Positions 34,299 through 43,126 of a stretch of DNA of 64,000 nt are shown here, piece after piece (positions within the stretch are counted from its first letter, which is position 1; each line of letters starts with the position of its first letter). The notes under the pieces are model-generated. The model searched no databases. It was not told the origin of the DNA and saw only the letters and a program-made list of their open reading frames with translations. Both the position numbers and the translations under genes were made by a program. This DNA comes from Pseudomonas sp. Root71 (GTDB taxonomy: Bacteria; Pseudomonadota; Gammaproteobacteria; Pseudomonadales; Pseudomonadaceae), in assembly GCF_001429045.1 (NCBI RefSeq), contig NZ_LMHY01000004.1, forward strand, positions 103,694 to 167,693, read 5' to 3'.

Positions 34299-35453
34299 TT
34301 ACAGCACCGAGGCATAGATGGCGCGGGCATCTTGGCGTGTTACCGGGCGCGGATTATTGATAAGCAGGCGCTCGACCTTCATCGCGTCATCGGTCAGGCG
34401 ATCCAGGTCGTCGGCAGTCACGCCCACATCCCGTAGCCGCTGGGCAAACGGCATGCGTCCCACCAACCGGGTCATGAACTCAACAAAGGCATCGCAGGCC
34501 AACGCCTCGCTGGCAAAGCGCTGCCCTGGCAGCACTGCCGCCGCCAGTTGCGCATACAGCGCCTCGGCTGCCGGACGATTGAAGTTCAGCACCGGCACTA
34601 GCACCAAGGCGTTGCTCAAGCCGTGGGGCACATGGAAGTGGCCGCCCAATGGGTACGCCAGGGCATGCACCGCCGCCACCGGCGAGTTGGCAAAGGCCAT
34701 GCCCGCTAGCATCGAGCCGAGAAGCATGTCGGAGCGAGCCGGTAAATCCCCAGGCGTCGCCAGGACCCGATCCAGATTACCCGCCAGCAGGCGCAACGCC
34801 TGCATTGCCAGGCCATCGGACAGCACATTCTTCTTGTGCGCGCTGGTGTAGGCCTCGATGGCATGGACCATGGCATCGATACCGGTCATGGCACTGACAG
34901 CTGCAGGCAGGCCGACGGTCAGTCGGGCGTCCAGCAGCGCGATATCCGGATACAGCAATGGGCTGACAACGCCCTTTTTCTCATGGCTGGGAGTGGTGAC
35001 AATTGCTACCGCCGTCACTTCCGAGCCCGTCCCTGCCGTGGTCGGCACCTGGATCAATGGCAAACGCGGGCCTTGGGCCAGGTTGATACCGTAGATCGAC
35101 TCCAGCACCTGCTCGCGACCACAGAGCAAGGCTACCAACTTCGCGGTGTCCAGGGAGCTGCCACCGCCCAGGCCGATCACTGCTTGGGCACGGCAGTTAC
35201 GGGCGGCATCCACCGCGTGCTGTACCGATTCCGACGGTGGATCGGCCTGAACATCGCTGTACAGTGTCGCTTCGACCCCGGCTTCGTGCAGGGCTCGCAA
35301 GGGTGCATCGAGCAAACCGGCGCGCAACAACCCCGGATCGCTGACCAGCAATACCCGCTCGGCCTTTAGCTCGCGGCATAAGGTGCCCAGGCGCAACGCG
35401 CCATCGATCTCACAGATCACACGTGGCGTGGTTTCAAAGTTAAATGTCGACAT
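34299..35453 (-). CDS. Iron-containing alcohol dehydrogenase (second of a pair)
   Basis: A 384-residue group III alcohol dehydrogenase, the same length as its neighbour and alike along its whole length. GGGSSLD is at 96-102 and the metal ligands are D193, H197, H263 and H277. It lies nine bases after the LivF-like ATPase gene, so it belongs to the same transcript as the importer. The region before ATG has only a weak ribosome site (AGGGCAG). The N-terminal part (FNFETTPRVICEIDGAL) differs more from the neighbour than the catalytic core, as in a duplication followed by divergence. Confidence 0.93.
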   Translation of the reverse strand: MSTFNFETTPRVICEIDGALRLGTLCRELKAERVLLVSDPGLLRAGLLDAPLRALHEAGVEATLYSDVQADPPSESVQHAVDAARNCRAQAVIGLGGGSSLDTAKLVALLCGREQVLESIYGINLAQGPRLPLIQVPTTAGTGSEVTAVAIVTTPSHEKKGVVSPLLYPDIALLDARLTVGLPAAVSAMTGIDAMVHAIEAYTSAHKKNVLSDGLAMQALRLLAGNLDRVLATPGDLPARSDMLLGSMLAGMAFANSPVAAVHALAYPLGGHFHVPHGLSNALVLVPVLNFNRPAAEALYAQLAAAVLPGQRFASEALACDAFVEFMTRLVGRMPFAQRLRDVGVTADDLDRLTDDAMKVERLLINNPRPVTRQDARAIYASVL

Positions 35454-35462
35454 ACATCTGCC

Positions 35463-36110
35463 CTACCCTGCTGTCACGCTGCCGCGCTCGATGCGAAACA
35501 ACGCATCGACCAGGTCGGCAGAATGTGTGTCATCGGATTCAGAGATCAACACGCACAGGCCTTCCTGGCCCAGCTTGGCAATCACCTCGCTTAAACGCCG
35601 GGACAGGACCGGCGCTACGCCCTCGAAAGGTTCGTCCAGAATCAACAGTTGATTGCCCGGCATCAGTGCCCGGGCCATGGCCACCAGCTTCTGCTGACCA
35701 CCGGACAACTGCATCGCCTTGCGGTCACGGAACTGGGCGATCTCTGGAATCAGGCTATAGACCCAGTCCAAACGCTGTTTGCTGTCGGCCAGTTTGTTGG
35801 CCCACACTGGCAGCATGATGTTCTCTTCCACGGTCAGGGACGGAATCAGGCGTCTGTCTTCGGGCAAGTAGCTGATACCCGCTGCTGCGCGAGTAAAAGC
35901 CGGCTGCGCGCGCAGGTCCTGTCCGCCAAAAAACATCTCGCCGCGGTCCGTGGGCAACAAACCCATGATGGCGCGAATCAAGGTGGTCTTACCGGCACCG
36001 TTGTGGCCGATCAGACCGACCATTTGCCCGGGGGCGATGGACAGCGAGACGTCATTGAGGATCGGTATACCTTCAATCGATACATTGAGATTGCGAATTT
36101 CCAGGCTCAT
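35463..36110 (-). CDS. Branched-chain amino acid-type ABC ATPase (LivF-like)
   Basis: A 215-residue ATPase with Walker A GHNGAGKT (35-42), the signature LSGGQQK, and LILDEPFEGVAP as Walker B, the last phrase being typical of LivF-like proteins. It is slightly shorter than usual LivF (about 233 residues), lacking some C-terminal residues but no motif. Its start overlaps the LivG-like stop by four bases. It pairs with the LivG-like ATPase to power a Liv-type importer. Substrates of this class include branched amino acids, amides, urea and aromatic acids. Confidence 0.92.
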   Translation of the reverse strand: MSLEIRNLNVSIEGIPILNDVSLSIAPGQMVGLIGHNGAGKTTLIRAIMGLLPTDRGEMFFGGQDLRAQPAFTRAAAGISYLPEDRRLIPSLTVEENIMLPVWANKLADSKQRLDWVYSLIPEIAQFRDRKAMQLSGGQQKLVAMARALMPGNQLLILDEPFEGVAPVLSRRLSEVIAKLGQEGLCVLISESDDTHSADLVDALFRIERGSVTAG

Positions 36111-36889
36111 TTCACGGCACTCCTTTGCGCCTTGTCGTGGGCTTTGGCGCCGCCAGTGACGAACTCCTGCACCCGGGCATTGGCCAAGACGTCTTCCGGG
36201 GCGCCGTCGGCCAGGACTTCACCGCTGTAGAACGCGAGAATGCGCGACACATAGCGGCGTACCACGTCCATGTCATGCTCGACGAACAGCACGGTTACTT
36301 GATGCTCGGCAACGACGCGCATCACGGTGTCCATCAGCGCGGTTTTCTCTTCGGCGCTAACGCCGCTGGTGGGTTCGTCGAGCAGCAACATCTGCGGATC
36401 ACCAATCAACGCCATGGCAATATCGATGAGTTTGCGCACCCCCTGCGGTACCGCGGTGACCAGAGTGTCACGCCATTGCGGTATGCCGAACTCGACAAGA
36501 ATGGCGTCGGCACGGGCAATCCGTGAGGCGCTGCGCATAGGCACAAGCAGCGCTGGAAACGGGCTTTCGGCCGCCGCCACCGCAATCAGCAGGTTGTCTA
36601 GCACGCTCAATTGCGCAAACAGTTGGGCGACCTGGAACGAGCGGGCCATGCCCGAGCGGGTAATCGCTCGAGGCGTGCGACCAATGATCGACTGGTTATT
36701 GAACAGGATCTCGCCCCGACTCGGCTTCAAGTAACCTGTGACCATATTGATGAAAGTGGTCTTGCCGGCACCATTGGAACCGATCACACCGACCACTTCC
36801 CCTTTGTTGATCCGCACATTGACGTCCTTGGCTGCAGTGACAGCGCCAAACTCCTTGCACAGACCCTGGGTTTCGAGAATGCAGGTCAT
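36107..36889 (-). CDS. Branched-chain amino acid-type ABC ATPase (LivG-like)
   Basis: A 260-residue ATPase with Walker A GSNGAGKT (37-44) and MLLLDEPTSGVS as Walker B. The ABC signature, usually LSGGQ or LPYGQQR in LivG, reads VPQGVRKLIDIA here, a divergent form that may lower ATPase activity or reflect pairing with the canonical LivF site. The C-terminal EHDMDVV and the AxVxEF end motif are typical of LivG. Both ends overlap neighbours by four bases, which indicates tight coupling within the importer operon. Confidence 0.92.
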   Translation of the reverse strand: MTCILETQGLCKEFGAVTAAKDVNVRINKGEVVGVIGSNGAGKTTFINMVTGYLKPSRGEILFNNQSIIGRTPRAITRSGMARSFQVAQLFAQLSVLDNLLIAVAAAESPFPALLVPMRSASRIARADAILVEFGIPQWRDTLVTAVPQGVRKLIDIAMALIGDPQMLLLDEPTSGVSAEEKTALMDTVMRVVAEHQVTVLFVEHDMDVVRRYVSRILAFYSGEVLADGAPEDVLANARVQEFVTGGAKAHDKAQRSAVK

Positions 36890-37830
36890 GCTTTAGCCCT
36901 CCTAGCGTTACCGGTAAACAGGCTCCACAAGCCCTTGGGTAGGAACACGATGATCGCCAGTAAGGTGAAGCCCAGAATCATCTGCCAGCTATGGGGCACC
37001 AGTTCGATGGCGTAAGTGCGCACCACGGCAAACACGATGGCGGCGATAAAGGGTGCCGCCACGTGGGCGGTGCCGCCGAGTAAGGCGATGAACACGAACT
37101 CACCGGAGGTGATCCAGTAGGCCATTTCCGGATCGATATGCCCGGCGGACAAGGCCATGAAACCACCGCCCAATGCCGAAACGGCTGCGGCGGCTACGTA
37201 GTTCATGTACAGCACCCAGCGTGGGGACTGCCCGAGGTATTCGACACGCACTTCGTTTTCACGAATTGCTTCACACATCATCCCGGCATTGCTGCGGCTA
37301 TAGCGATGCAGCAACACAGCCAGCACCGTCGAACTGGCAACAATGATCATGAACAAAACCAGCGGTCCTTGCCCTGCGGCTGGCGACCAGCCAAACAGGG
37401 TCCAGGCCTTGACGTTGAAGCCGTCAGTACTGCCCAGGGCCGAGCTTTTCACCAGCACGCCATAGAGGATCATCGAGAACGCCAACGACAGCATGGCGAA
37501 GAAAATCTCCCGATAGCGGGTCATCAGCAGGCCTAGAATCATCGCCAATAAAACCGCGACGCCAACGCCGATCACTAGCAACACGACTAGGTCGGTGATA
37601 TTTAGGAAATGCCCACTCATGCCCACGGCATAGCCGCCAACGCAGAAGAACAAGCCCTGGCCAAAGGTCACCAGACCGGCGCGCATCTGCATCACCACGC
37701 CTTGCACTACCATGGCCTTGGCCAACGCCATGGTCAGCAAAAACACCAGCCATTGCGGAGCAATCCAGCCACCGGCGGCCAGCAGCGCTGCAACCGCCAG
37801 CAGAATCAGTTCTGTTTTATCCATGCGCAT
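36886..37830 (-). CDS. Branched-chain amino acid-type ABC permease (LivM-like)
   Basis: A 314-residue inner-membrane permease with about nine or ten hydrophobic segments. The GGFMALSAGHIDPEMAYWITSGEFVFIALLGG region is the conserved LivM coupling segment. It should form a heterodimer with the LivH-like protein. Its start overlaps the LivH-like stop by one base and its stop overlaps the LivG-like start by four. The family transports amino acids and other carboxylates or amides. Confidence 0.92.
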   Translation of the reverse strand: MRMDKTELILLAVAALLAAGGWIAPQWLVFLLTMALAKAMVVQGVVMQMRAGLVTFGQGLFFCVGGYAVGMSGHFLNITDLVVLLVIGVGVAVLLAMILGLLMTRYREIFFAMLSLAFSMILYGVLVKSSALGSTDGFNVKAWTLFGWSPAAGQGPLVLFMIIVASSTVLAVLLHRYSRSNAGMMCEAIRENEVRVEYLGQSPRWVLYMNYVAAAAVSALGGGFMALSAGHIDPEMAYWITSGEFVFIALLGGTAHVAAPFIAAIVFAVVRTYAIELVPHSWQMILGFTLLAIIVFLPKGLWSLFTGNARRAKA

Positions 37831-38729
37831 CAGATTTTCCTCGCTAACACGCGGCCGAACAGACCTTGCGGACGTACCGCCAGAACCAGCGCCATGACGC
37901 CGTAAATCACAAAGAGTTCGAATTCCGGCGCATAGTGCACCGCCGCCGCACGGCTCAGCCCTACTAGCAAGGCGCCTACCGCTGCTCCTTCGATACTGCC
38001 CATGCCACCAATCACCACCACGGCGAAGGCCAGGACGATAATTTCCACGCCGATACCCGGCGCTACGGAAATAGCCGGAGCGGTCAAGGCACCGGCCAAG
38101 GTGCCGAGCATGGTGCCCAACACAAAGACCAGGGTGAACATGCGCTTGACGTTGACGCCCATGGCCATAGCCACTTCACGGTCGTGGATCACAGCCCGCA
38201 GGACCTTGCCCTGGTTGGTGCGTTCCAGCCACAGGTACAAGCCGAGTCCAAGCACCAGCGAAACGCCTACCAGCATCAGGTCGTAATTGGAAACCTTCAG
38301 CCCGGCCAAGGCGCTACGGCCCATTTCGGCATAGGGTTGATAGGCGAAATAGGGGTTCACGCCCCAGATCATTTTCATGGTGTCTTCCAACACCAGCAGC
38401 AGCGCGTAGGTGATGATCACCATCAGCACTTCGTCTCGGCCGTACATAAACTTGAGCAGCCCGCGCTCGATAATCAGGCCAACGATCATCCCAGCAACCA
38501 GGGCACAGCCAAGCATCAGTAGGTAACCGGCCCAGACCGGGCCAATACCGTTATTGAAATACCAGCCCACCAGCGAAGCTGCGGTGTAGGCGCCAATGGC
38601 ATAAAAACTGCCATGGGCCATGTTCAGGATCCGCATGACCCCGTAGATCACCGTCAACCCTGCCGCGACCAAAAACAGCCACGAGGCATAGATGGTGCCG
38701 TCAATCAGCACCGCGAAAAGACTCATCAT
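37830..38729 (-). CDS. Branched-chain amino acid-type ABC permease (LivH-like)
   Basis: A 299-residue inner-membrane permease with about eight hydrophobic segments. VMRILNMAHGSFYAIGAY at the start and FAVVVIGGMGSIEGAAVGALLVGL near the end are LivH signatures. The start at 38729 (two adjacent ATG codons) has AGGA five bases upstream; an earlier in-frame start has no homology. A hairpin separates it from the upstream binding-protein gene, which usually lets the binding protein be made in excess of the membrane parts. Confidence 0.92.
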   Translation of the reverse strand: MMSLFAVLIDGTIYASWLFLVAAGLTVIYGVMRILNMAHGSFYAIGAYTAASLVGWYFNNGIGPVWAGYLLMLGCALVAGMIVGLIIERGLLKFMYGRDEVLMVIITYALLLVLEDTMKMIWGVNPYFAYQPYAEMGRSALAGLKVSNYDLMLVGVSLVLGLGLYLWLERTNQGKVLRAVIHDREVAMAMGVNVKRMFTLVFVLGTMLGTLAGALTAPAISVAPGIGVEIIVLAFAVVVIGGMGSIEGAAVGALLVGLSRAAAVHYAPEFELFVIYGVMALVLAVRPQGLFGRVLARKI

Positions 38730-38752
38730 AGAGGTCCTACCTTGGCATAAAG

Positions 38753-38777
38753 GTGGCGACGCCGAACGGGCCGCCAC
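38753..38777 (-). terminator. Intra-operon hairpin between binding protein and permease
   Basis: GTGGCG (38753-38758) pairs with CGCCAC (38772-38777), with a 13-base loop; flanking AA/TT extend the stem. It lies 24 bases beyond the binding-protein stop. Such hairpins in ABC operons stabilise the binding-protein mRNA and lower downstream expression. Confidence 0.45.
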
Positions 38778-38801
38778 TTCGGAACAATCAATCGAGATTG
38801 A

Positions 38802-40121
38802 TCAGTTGCACTGGGCACCGGGGAAGCCAGCCTTGATCCATTCCAGGGCGGGAGTGCCGTCTGGTGGAGTCACGCATTCGCCGGAGAAGGCGATGACGTT
38901 TTGCACGCTGCCTGTCTTGCTCGCCTTGTCGAATTGGTACTCGCCATAGGAAATGCCCTGCATCGCCTGATGCCCCCCGGCGCGAGCCATTTGCACAGTG
39001 CCGGACACCGACTCAAAGGTCGCGCCCTTGAACGCCTTGGCGATCTCCTGCGGCGCGGGGATCTTGCCCTGTTCAACCTTGGCGTTTTCCGCTGCGTGCT
39101 TGAGGCCGAGAATGGCTTGGGCCATTTTGCTCGCCGGGTAAGTTGGCGCGGTGTTGTACGTGGTTTGGTACTTGTCCTTGAACCAGCGATTGAGTTCGTT
39201 ATCTGGCGCGAACGCACCAAACGGGCCACGACCACCTATGACCATGCCGTTGGGAGCCTGGTCCTTGTAGCGATCCAGGGCGGACTCGCCGCAGGTCAGG
39301 ACCGCGGTGGCGTCTTCCAACAATCCACGGGCATTGGCTTGCAACACAAGCGCTTCCATGTCACCGCCCCAGAAGCTGGAGTGGATGATGTCCGGGCGTT
39401 TGACCGACAGAGCGGAAATCTCGGCGCCGTATTGACCCTGGAAGACCTTGGGCATCTGCGACTCGACCACCTTGGCCTTGGGCATCAACTGCTCCATGGA
39501 GTGGGTGAAGTCTTTCCAGCTGTCTTGTCCAAAGGCGTAGTTCTGCTGGATGCCGGCAACTTTCTGCGCGTCGGGGCGGGTCTTGGTCAGGTAACGGGCG
39601 GCGCCGATATTGTCCACGGCCGCATCAAGGCCGGTGCGGAACACAAACTGCGGTGTCTTGTCTTCATTGAACAGCTGAGAAGTGCCGCAATCGTAAAACA
39701 CGGTCATGGCCCCCAGCTCTTCGGCCACAGGCGCAATGGCCAGGCAGTCGCCGGAGGAAATGTAGCCCACCACTGCATCGACCTTCTGGCGCTGCACCAG
39801 GTTACGGAACTCTTCGACCTGTTTAGCCGCGCCGCCCGCTTCGTCGATGATCACCACCTCGATTTCGGCACCGTTGATACCAATGGTGTTGTAAGGCGCC
39901 GGGAGCTTGCCTTGGTTTAGCCCTTCCACCAGCACTTTGGCGGCGTTCGCGGAGGGCTCGCCGAACGGCCCGGCTGCTGGGCCCGATAGGAAAGTCACCA
40001 CGCCGATACGAAACTTACCGTTCTCGGCAGCCATGGCCGAGGAACCCATGGACAGGGCCACGCCAGCGGTAATGGCGAGGGTCAAACGGTGCTTCAGTAT
40101 GTTTTTCTTATAATTGTTCAT
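38802..40121 (-). CDS. Periplasmic binding protein of the Liv-type importer
   Basis: A 439-residue type I periplasmic binding protein. It has a long basic signal (NNYKKNILKHRL), a hydrophobic core and cleavage after AMA near residue 36. The mature start KFRIGVVTFLSGPAAGPFGEP and the GYISSGDCLAIAPVAEELG segment are typical of LivJ/amide-binding proteins. The C-terminal region has two Cys residues that may form a disulfide. The ATG at 40121 is chosen because it gives a normal signal peptide. It is the gene just before the LivHMGF set and after a second binding-protein gene. Confidence 0.92.
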   Translation of the reverse strand: MNNYKKNILKHRLTLAITAGVALSMGSSAMAAENGKFRIGVVTFLSGPAAGPFGEPSANAAKVLVEGLNQGKLPAPYNTIGINGAEIEVVIIDEAGGAAKQVEEFRNLVQRQKVDAVVGYISSGDCLAIAPVAEELGAMTVFYDCGTSQLFNEDKTPQFVFRTGLDAAVDNIGAARYLTKTRPDAQKVAGIQQNYAFGQDSWKDFTHSMEQLMPKAKVVESQMPKVFQGQYGAEISALSVKRPDIIHSSFWGGDMEALVLQANARGLLEDATAVLTCGESALDRYKDQAPNGMVIGGRGPFGAFAPDNELNRWFKDKYQTTYNTAPTYPASKMAQAILGLKHAAENAKVEQGKIPAPQEIAKAFKGATFESVSGTVQMARAGGHQAMQGISYGEYQFDKASKTGSVQNVIAFSGECVTPPDGTPALEWIKAGFPGAQCN

Positions 40122-40151
40122 CTGTGCTTCCACTTTCGATTGATGAATTGA

Positions 40152-41483
40152 CTAGGGACTCTCGGGACGACTCTTTTTCGAGTTAGGGCTTTCAGCGCTC
40201 ATTCGACGCTTGATGGTTGCGCTGTTCTGCTGCAGTTCCTGGGCGGAATACACCACCCAATTACCCAGCATCACCTTGGCGGGCGGGTAATCGCTATTGA
40301 GCACCGGAGTGCCGATTGCCTGGGTCTGCTGAATCTGGTGGGTTTGCGGATCGATCCTTGAGACGAACCCGGGCGGATCTTCTGGCAAGGCAATTTCCAA
40401 GCCTTCCAAGGCACGTATCAACTCCTGGGAGTCGGTGCTGCCCAGCGCTTTTTCATAGGCTTTGGCTAACACCATGACACCGGTGTAGGCACCTTCGGCG
40501 GCGTAGGTCGGGTAGCGACCGTTGATGGCCTGGAAGCGCTCGACAAAGGAACGATTGCGCGGCGTATCCGGCCAGTTGTTATGGTGCCGTGCCGAGAGGA
40601 TCAGCCCCGGAAGGGCCTGGTCGCCCAGGGACACCAAGAAATCGTAGTTACCACCGGTGTCGAAGTTGGCGAGGCGCGAGGTGGCGAACAACCGGGTGCT
40701 TGCTGCCTGCTTGACGAAGGCCTGGAAGTCACCGCCCCACAGGGCCGAGACAATGATGTCGGGTTTAGCTTGTTCCAGAGCGGCGATATAGGCGGAGTAG
40801 TCAGGCTCATACAGGCGTGGCCAGAGTTCGGTGACGTCTTCGAACTTGACACCCAGTTGGGCAAAGGCCTCGTGCAAGTCATCGCGGGACACGTGGCCGT
40901 ATTCGTAATCCGGGCCTATGAACGCCAGGCGTTTCCATCCGGTTTGTTGTTGCAGGGCTTGCAGGTAGCGGGCACCGGCGGCCATCGAGGTCCAAGTGTC
41001 ATTGGTGACGCGGAAATAGTACGGGTGGCCGTTTTCCAGGGTCATGCGCGAGGACGCATGGTCGGTGCCGATCATCAGTACTTTCTCGCGCTTGGCCAAC
41101 TGACTGACCGCCAGCCCCACGCCGGACGAGACCATACCGCACAGCACTTGCACACCGTCCTGATGGATGAAGTTTTTCGCCAGGCCTACGCCATAGGAAG
41201 CCTTGGACTGATCGTCATCGATGATCACGCGCAGTCGTGGCACTTGCTGGCCGGCCTCACGCTGCGCCTGCAACTCGCCTAGGGCAATCTGGATGCCGGC
41301 GATGCTGTCCTGGCCGTAGATCGCTGCGCGCTCGGTCATCGGGTAAAGGCAGCCCATCGTCAGGTCTGCCTGAGAGGCGGCCGCGCCCAACTCCACGCGG
41401 CCGACTTGAGCCGAGGCAACAACGCTCAGCAAAAGACTGCACATTGTGAGCGAGCAATAAAACCATGGACGTGGCAGAGACAT
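40152..41483 (-). CDS. Second periplasmic binding protein (AmiC/urea-type, Liv family)
   Basis: A 443-residue type I binding protein with a signal peptide (hydrophobic core SLTMCSLLLSVVA, cleavage after ASA near residue 25). The mature region LTMGCLYPMTERAAIYGQDSIAG and the VSSGVGLAVSQLAKREKVLMIGTDHASSR segment resemble amide- and urea-binding proteins. The C-terminal tail is Ser/Lys/Pro-rich. AAAGGA lies five bases before ATG. It is the first gene after a perfect sigma-54 promoter. Two binding proteins for one permease suggest two ligands, or one acting as a sensor for the kinase. Confidence 0.9.
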   Translation of the reverse strand: MSLPRPWFYCSLTMCSLLLSVVASAQVGRVELGAAASQADLTMGCLYPMTERAAIYGQDSIAGIQIALGELQAQREAGQQVPRLRVIIDDDQSKASYGVGLAKNFIHQDGVQVLCGMVSSGVGLAVSQLAKREKVLMIGTDHASSRMTLENGHPYYFRVTNDTWTSMAAGARYLQALQQQTGWKRLAFIGPDYEYGHVSRDDLHEAFAQLGVKFEDVTELWPRLYEPDYSAYIAALEQAKPDIIVSALWGGDFQAFVKQAASTRLFATSRLANFDTGGNYDFLVSLGDQALPGLILSARHHNNWPDTPRNRSFVERFQAINGRYPTYAAEGAYTGVMVLAKAYEKALGSTDSQELIRALEGLEIALPEDPPGFVSRIDPQTHQIQQTQAIGTPVLNSDYPPAKVMLGNWVVYSAQELQQNSATIKRRMSAESPNSKKSRPESP

Positions 41484-41537
41484 AAGTATCCTTTAGGGCG
41501 TTGGCAACGCCTCTTGTTAGTTCGCCAGAGGGATAGA

Positions 41538-41552
41538 GCAAAGGGTGTGCCA
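41538..41552 (-). promoter_or_regulatory. Sigma-54 (-24/-12) promoter
   Basis: On the minus strand TGGCAC-ACCCT-TTGC matches the sigma-54 consensus TGGCAC-N5-TTGC at every fixed base. The -12 element ends at 41538, so transcription should begin near 41527, about 45 bases before the first binding-protein ATG. The genes immediately upstream encode a sigma-54 activator and its kinase, which is the expected arrangement. Confidence 0.88.
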
Positions 41553-41769
41553 GAACTGCTGAAACGCTTGTAGCCGTTGCCGAGGCAAGTGGCTGTGATC
41601 GGACGCATAGCGGCCGCCAGCCTGGAAATGCAGTCTGCCAGGCATACCTGGGCGCCCGGGGTGAGCGCGCTTGAAATTGATCGCAGCCATTTGCCTCGGC
41701 AGCGGCTACTGAGATTTGCGACGATTGCATTGAGCGCCTGGCGCTCAACCTGCGCGCATTGTTGAGCGG

Positions 41770-43119
41770 TTACCGCTCGGTCGAGCGATCCAGTCCCAGG
41801 CGATGCAGACGGCGCTTGAGCGCGTGCCGGGAAATCCCCAACAGGCTTGCTGCCAGGCCCTTATGGCCCGATGCGCGGCTTAGAGCATCGGTGACCAGAT
41901 CACGCTCGGCGAGCTCGAGCTGCTCGCCCAGTACCAGTGGCTCGATCTGCAGGCCTTGCAATGCTGAAGGCAACATCGCCACGCTGATCGCCTGCCCCGG
42001 TGACAGTATGGTCAAGCGCTCTACCAGGTTTTTAAGCTCGCGCACATTCCCCGGCCAGCGGTGACGGACCAATGCCTGGGCGCTGTCCGGCAGGAAGCGG
42101 ATCGGTTCGACCCCTTCCTCTACAGCCTGGCGCCGAGCGAAATGCTGGGCCAGCAACAGCACGTCTTCACCGCGCTCGCGCAGTGAAGGAATATCCAGTG
42201 TGATCACGTTCAGGCGATAGAACAGGTCCTCACGAAACCGTCCCGATTGCACGTCATCGGCCAGATCCCGATTGGTTGCCGCCACCACCCGCACATCCGC
42301 GCTACTCGCAGCACTGGCGCCCACGGCTCGGTAGCTGCCGTTCTCAAGAAAATGCAGGAGCTTGGCTTGAAGCGCCAGCGGCAATTCGCCGATCTCATCG
42401 AGAAACAGCGTGCCGCCATTTGCCTGACTGACCAGCCCGGCACGCTTTTGGTGAGCGCCGGTATACGCGCCTTTTTCCGAACCAAACAACTCTGCCTCGA
42501 TCAACTGCTCCGGCAATGCCGCACAGTTGACCTCGATAAACGGTTGCCCGCCCCGCCCGCTATGGTTGTGCAGGGCTTGGGCGACCAAAGTCTTTCCTGT
42601 GCCGGATTCTCCAAGCAACAAAATCCGCGTTGCGGAACTACGGGCAATGCGCCCCACCGCTGCGTGCAAGGTGCTCATCGCCGGGCTATGACCGAGCAGG
42701 CCAGCGGCCAGTTCATCACTCACCGCCACTGCGGGCTCTTCGCATCTGGCCAATGACAAGGTGCTGGTGATGGCCGCCAGCAGGTCGTCGAGTTCAAAAG
42801 GTTTTGTAAGGTAGTCAGTGGCGCCGCTTTTCACTGCCTGTACGGCGGCGCGGGTGTCACCGTGAGCGGAAATCATGATCACCGGCAGTCGTGCGTGAAC
42901 CTGGCGTATACCGTCCAACGTAGCCATGCCATCGATGCCCGGTAAGCCGAGGTCAAGCAGCACGATATCGATGCCGGTGGTCTCCCCCGCCAACAACTCC
43001 AGCGCCGCCTCACCACTGCCGGCCGTGCTGATGCGCATTCCTTCACCGCGCAGGGCATAGCTGAGGGAGCGCACCAGCGCCTCTTCGTCATCTACTATCA
43101 AAACGTGAATGTCAGACAT
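41770..43119 (-). CDS. Sigma-54-dependent response regulator (NtrC family)
   Basis: A 449-residue regulator with a receiver domain (1-120; D10, D11 and phospho-acceptor D56 in LLDLGLPG), an AAA+ domain with GESGTGKT and the sigma-54 contact loop GAYTGA (usual form GAFTGA), and a Fis-type C-terminal HTH (LLGISRHALKRRLHRLGL). Phosphorylated by the neighbouring kinase, it should activate the sigma-54 promoter at 41538-41552 and thus the importer, alcohol dehydrogenase and porin genes. It starts seven bases after the kinase stop. Confidence 0.95.
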   Translation of the reverse strand: MSDIHVLIVDDEEALVRSLSYALRGEGMRISTAGSGEAALELLAGETTGIDIVLLDLGLPGIDGMATLDGIRQVHARLPVIMISAHGDTRAAVQAVKSGATDYLTKPFELDDLLAAITSTLSLARCEEPAVAVSDELAAGLLGHSPAMSTLHAAVGRIARSSATRILLLGESGTGKTLVAQALHNHSGRGGQPFIEVNCAALPEQLIEAELFGSEKGAYTGAHQKRAGLVSQANGGTLFLDEIGELPLALQAKLLHFLENGSYRAVGASAASSADVRVVAATNRDLADDVQSGRFREDLFYRLNVITLDIPSLRERGEDVLLLAQHFARRQAVEEGVEPIRFLPDSAQALVRHRWPGNVRELKNLVERLTILSPGQAISVAMLPSALQGLQIEPLVLGEQLELAERDLVTDALSRASGHKGLAASLLGISRHALKRRLHRLGLDRSTER

Positions 43120-43126
43120 CGGTGGT

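Noticed and set aside
39000..39900. Long plus-strand frame opposite the Liv-type binding protein
   Set aside because: Antisense composition; the minus strand has a signal peptide and family motifs.
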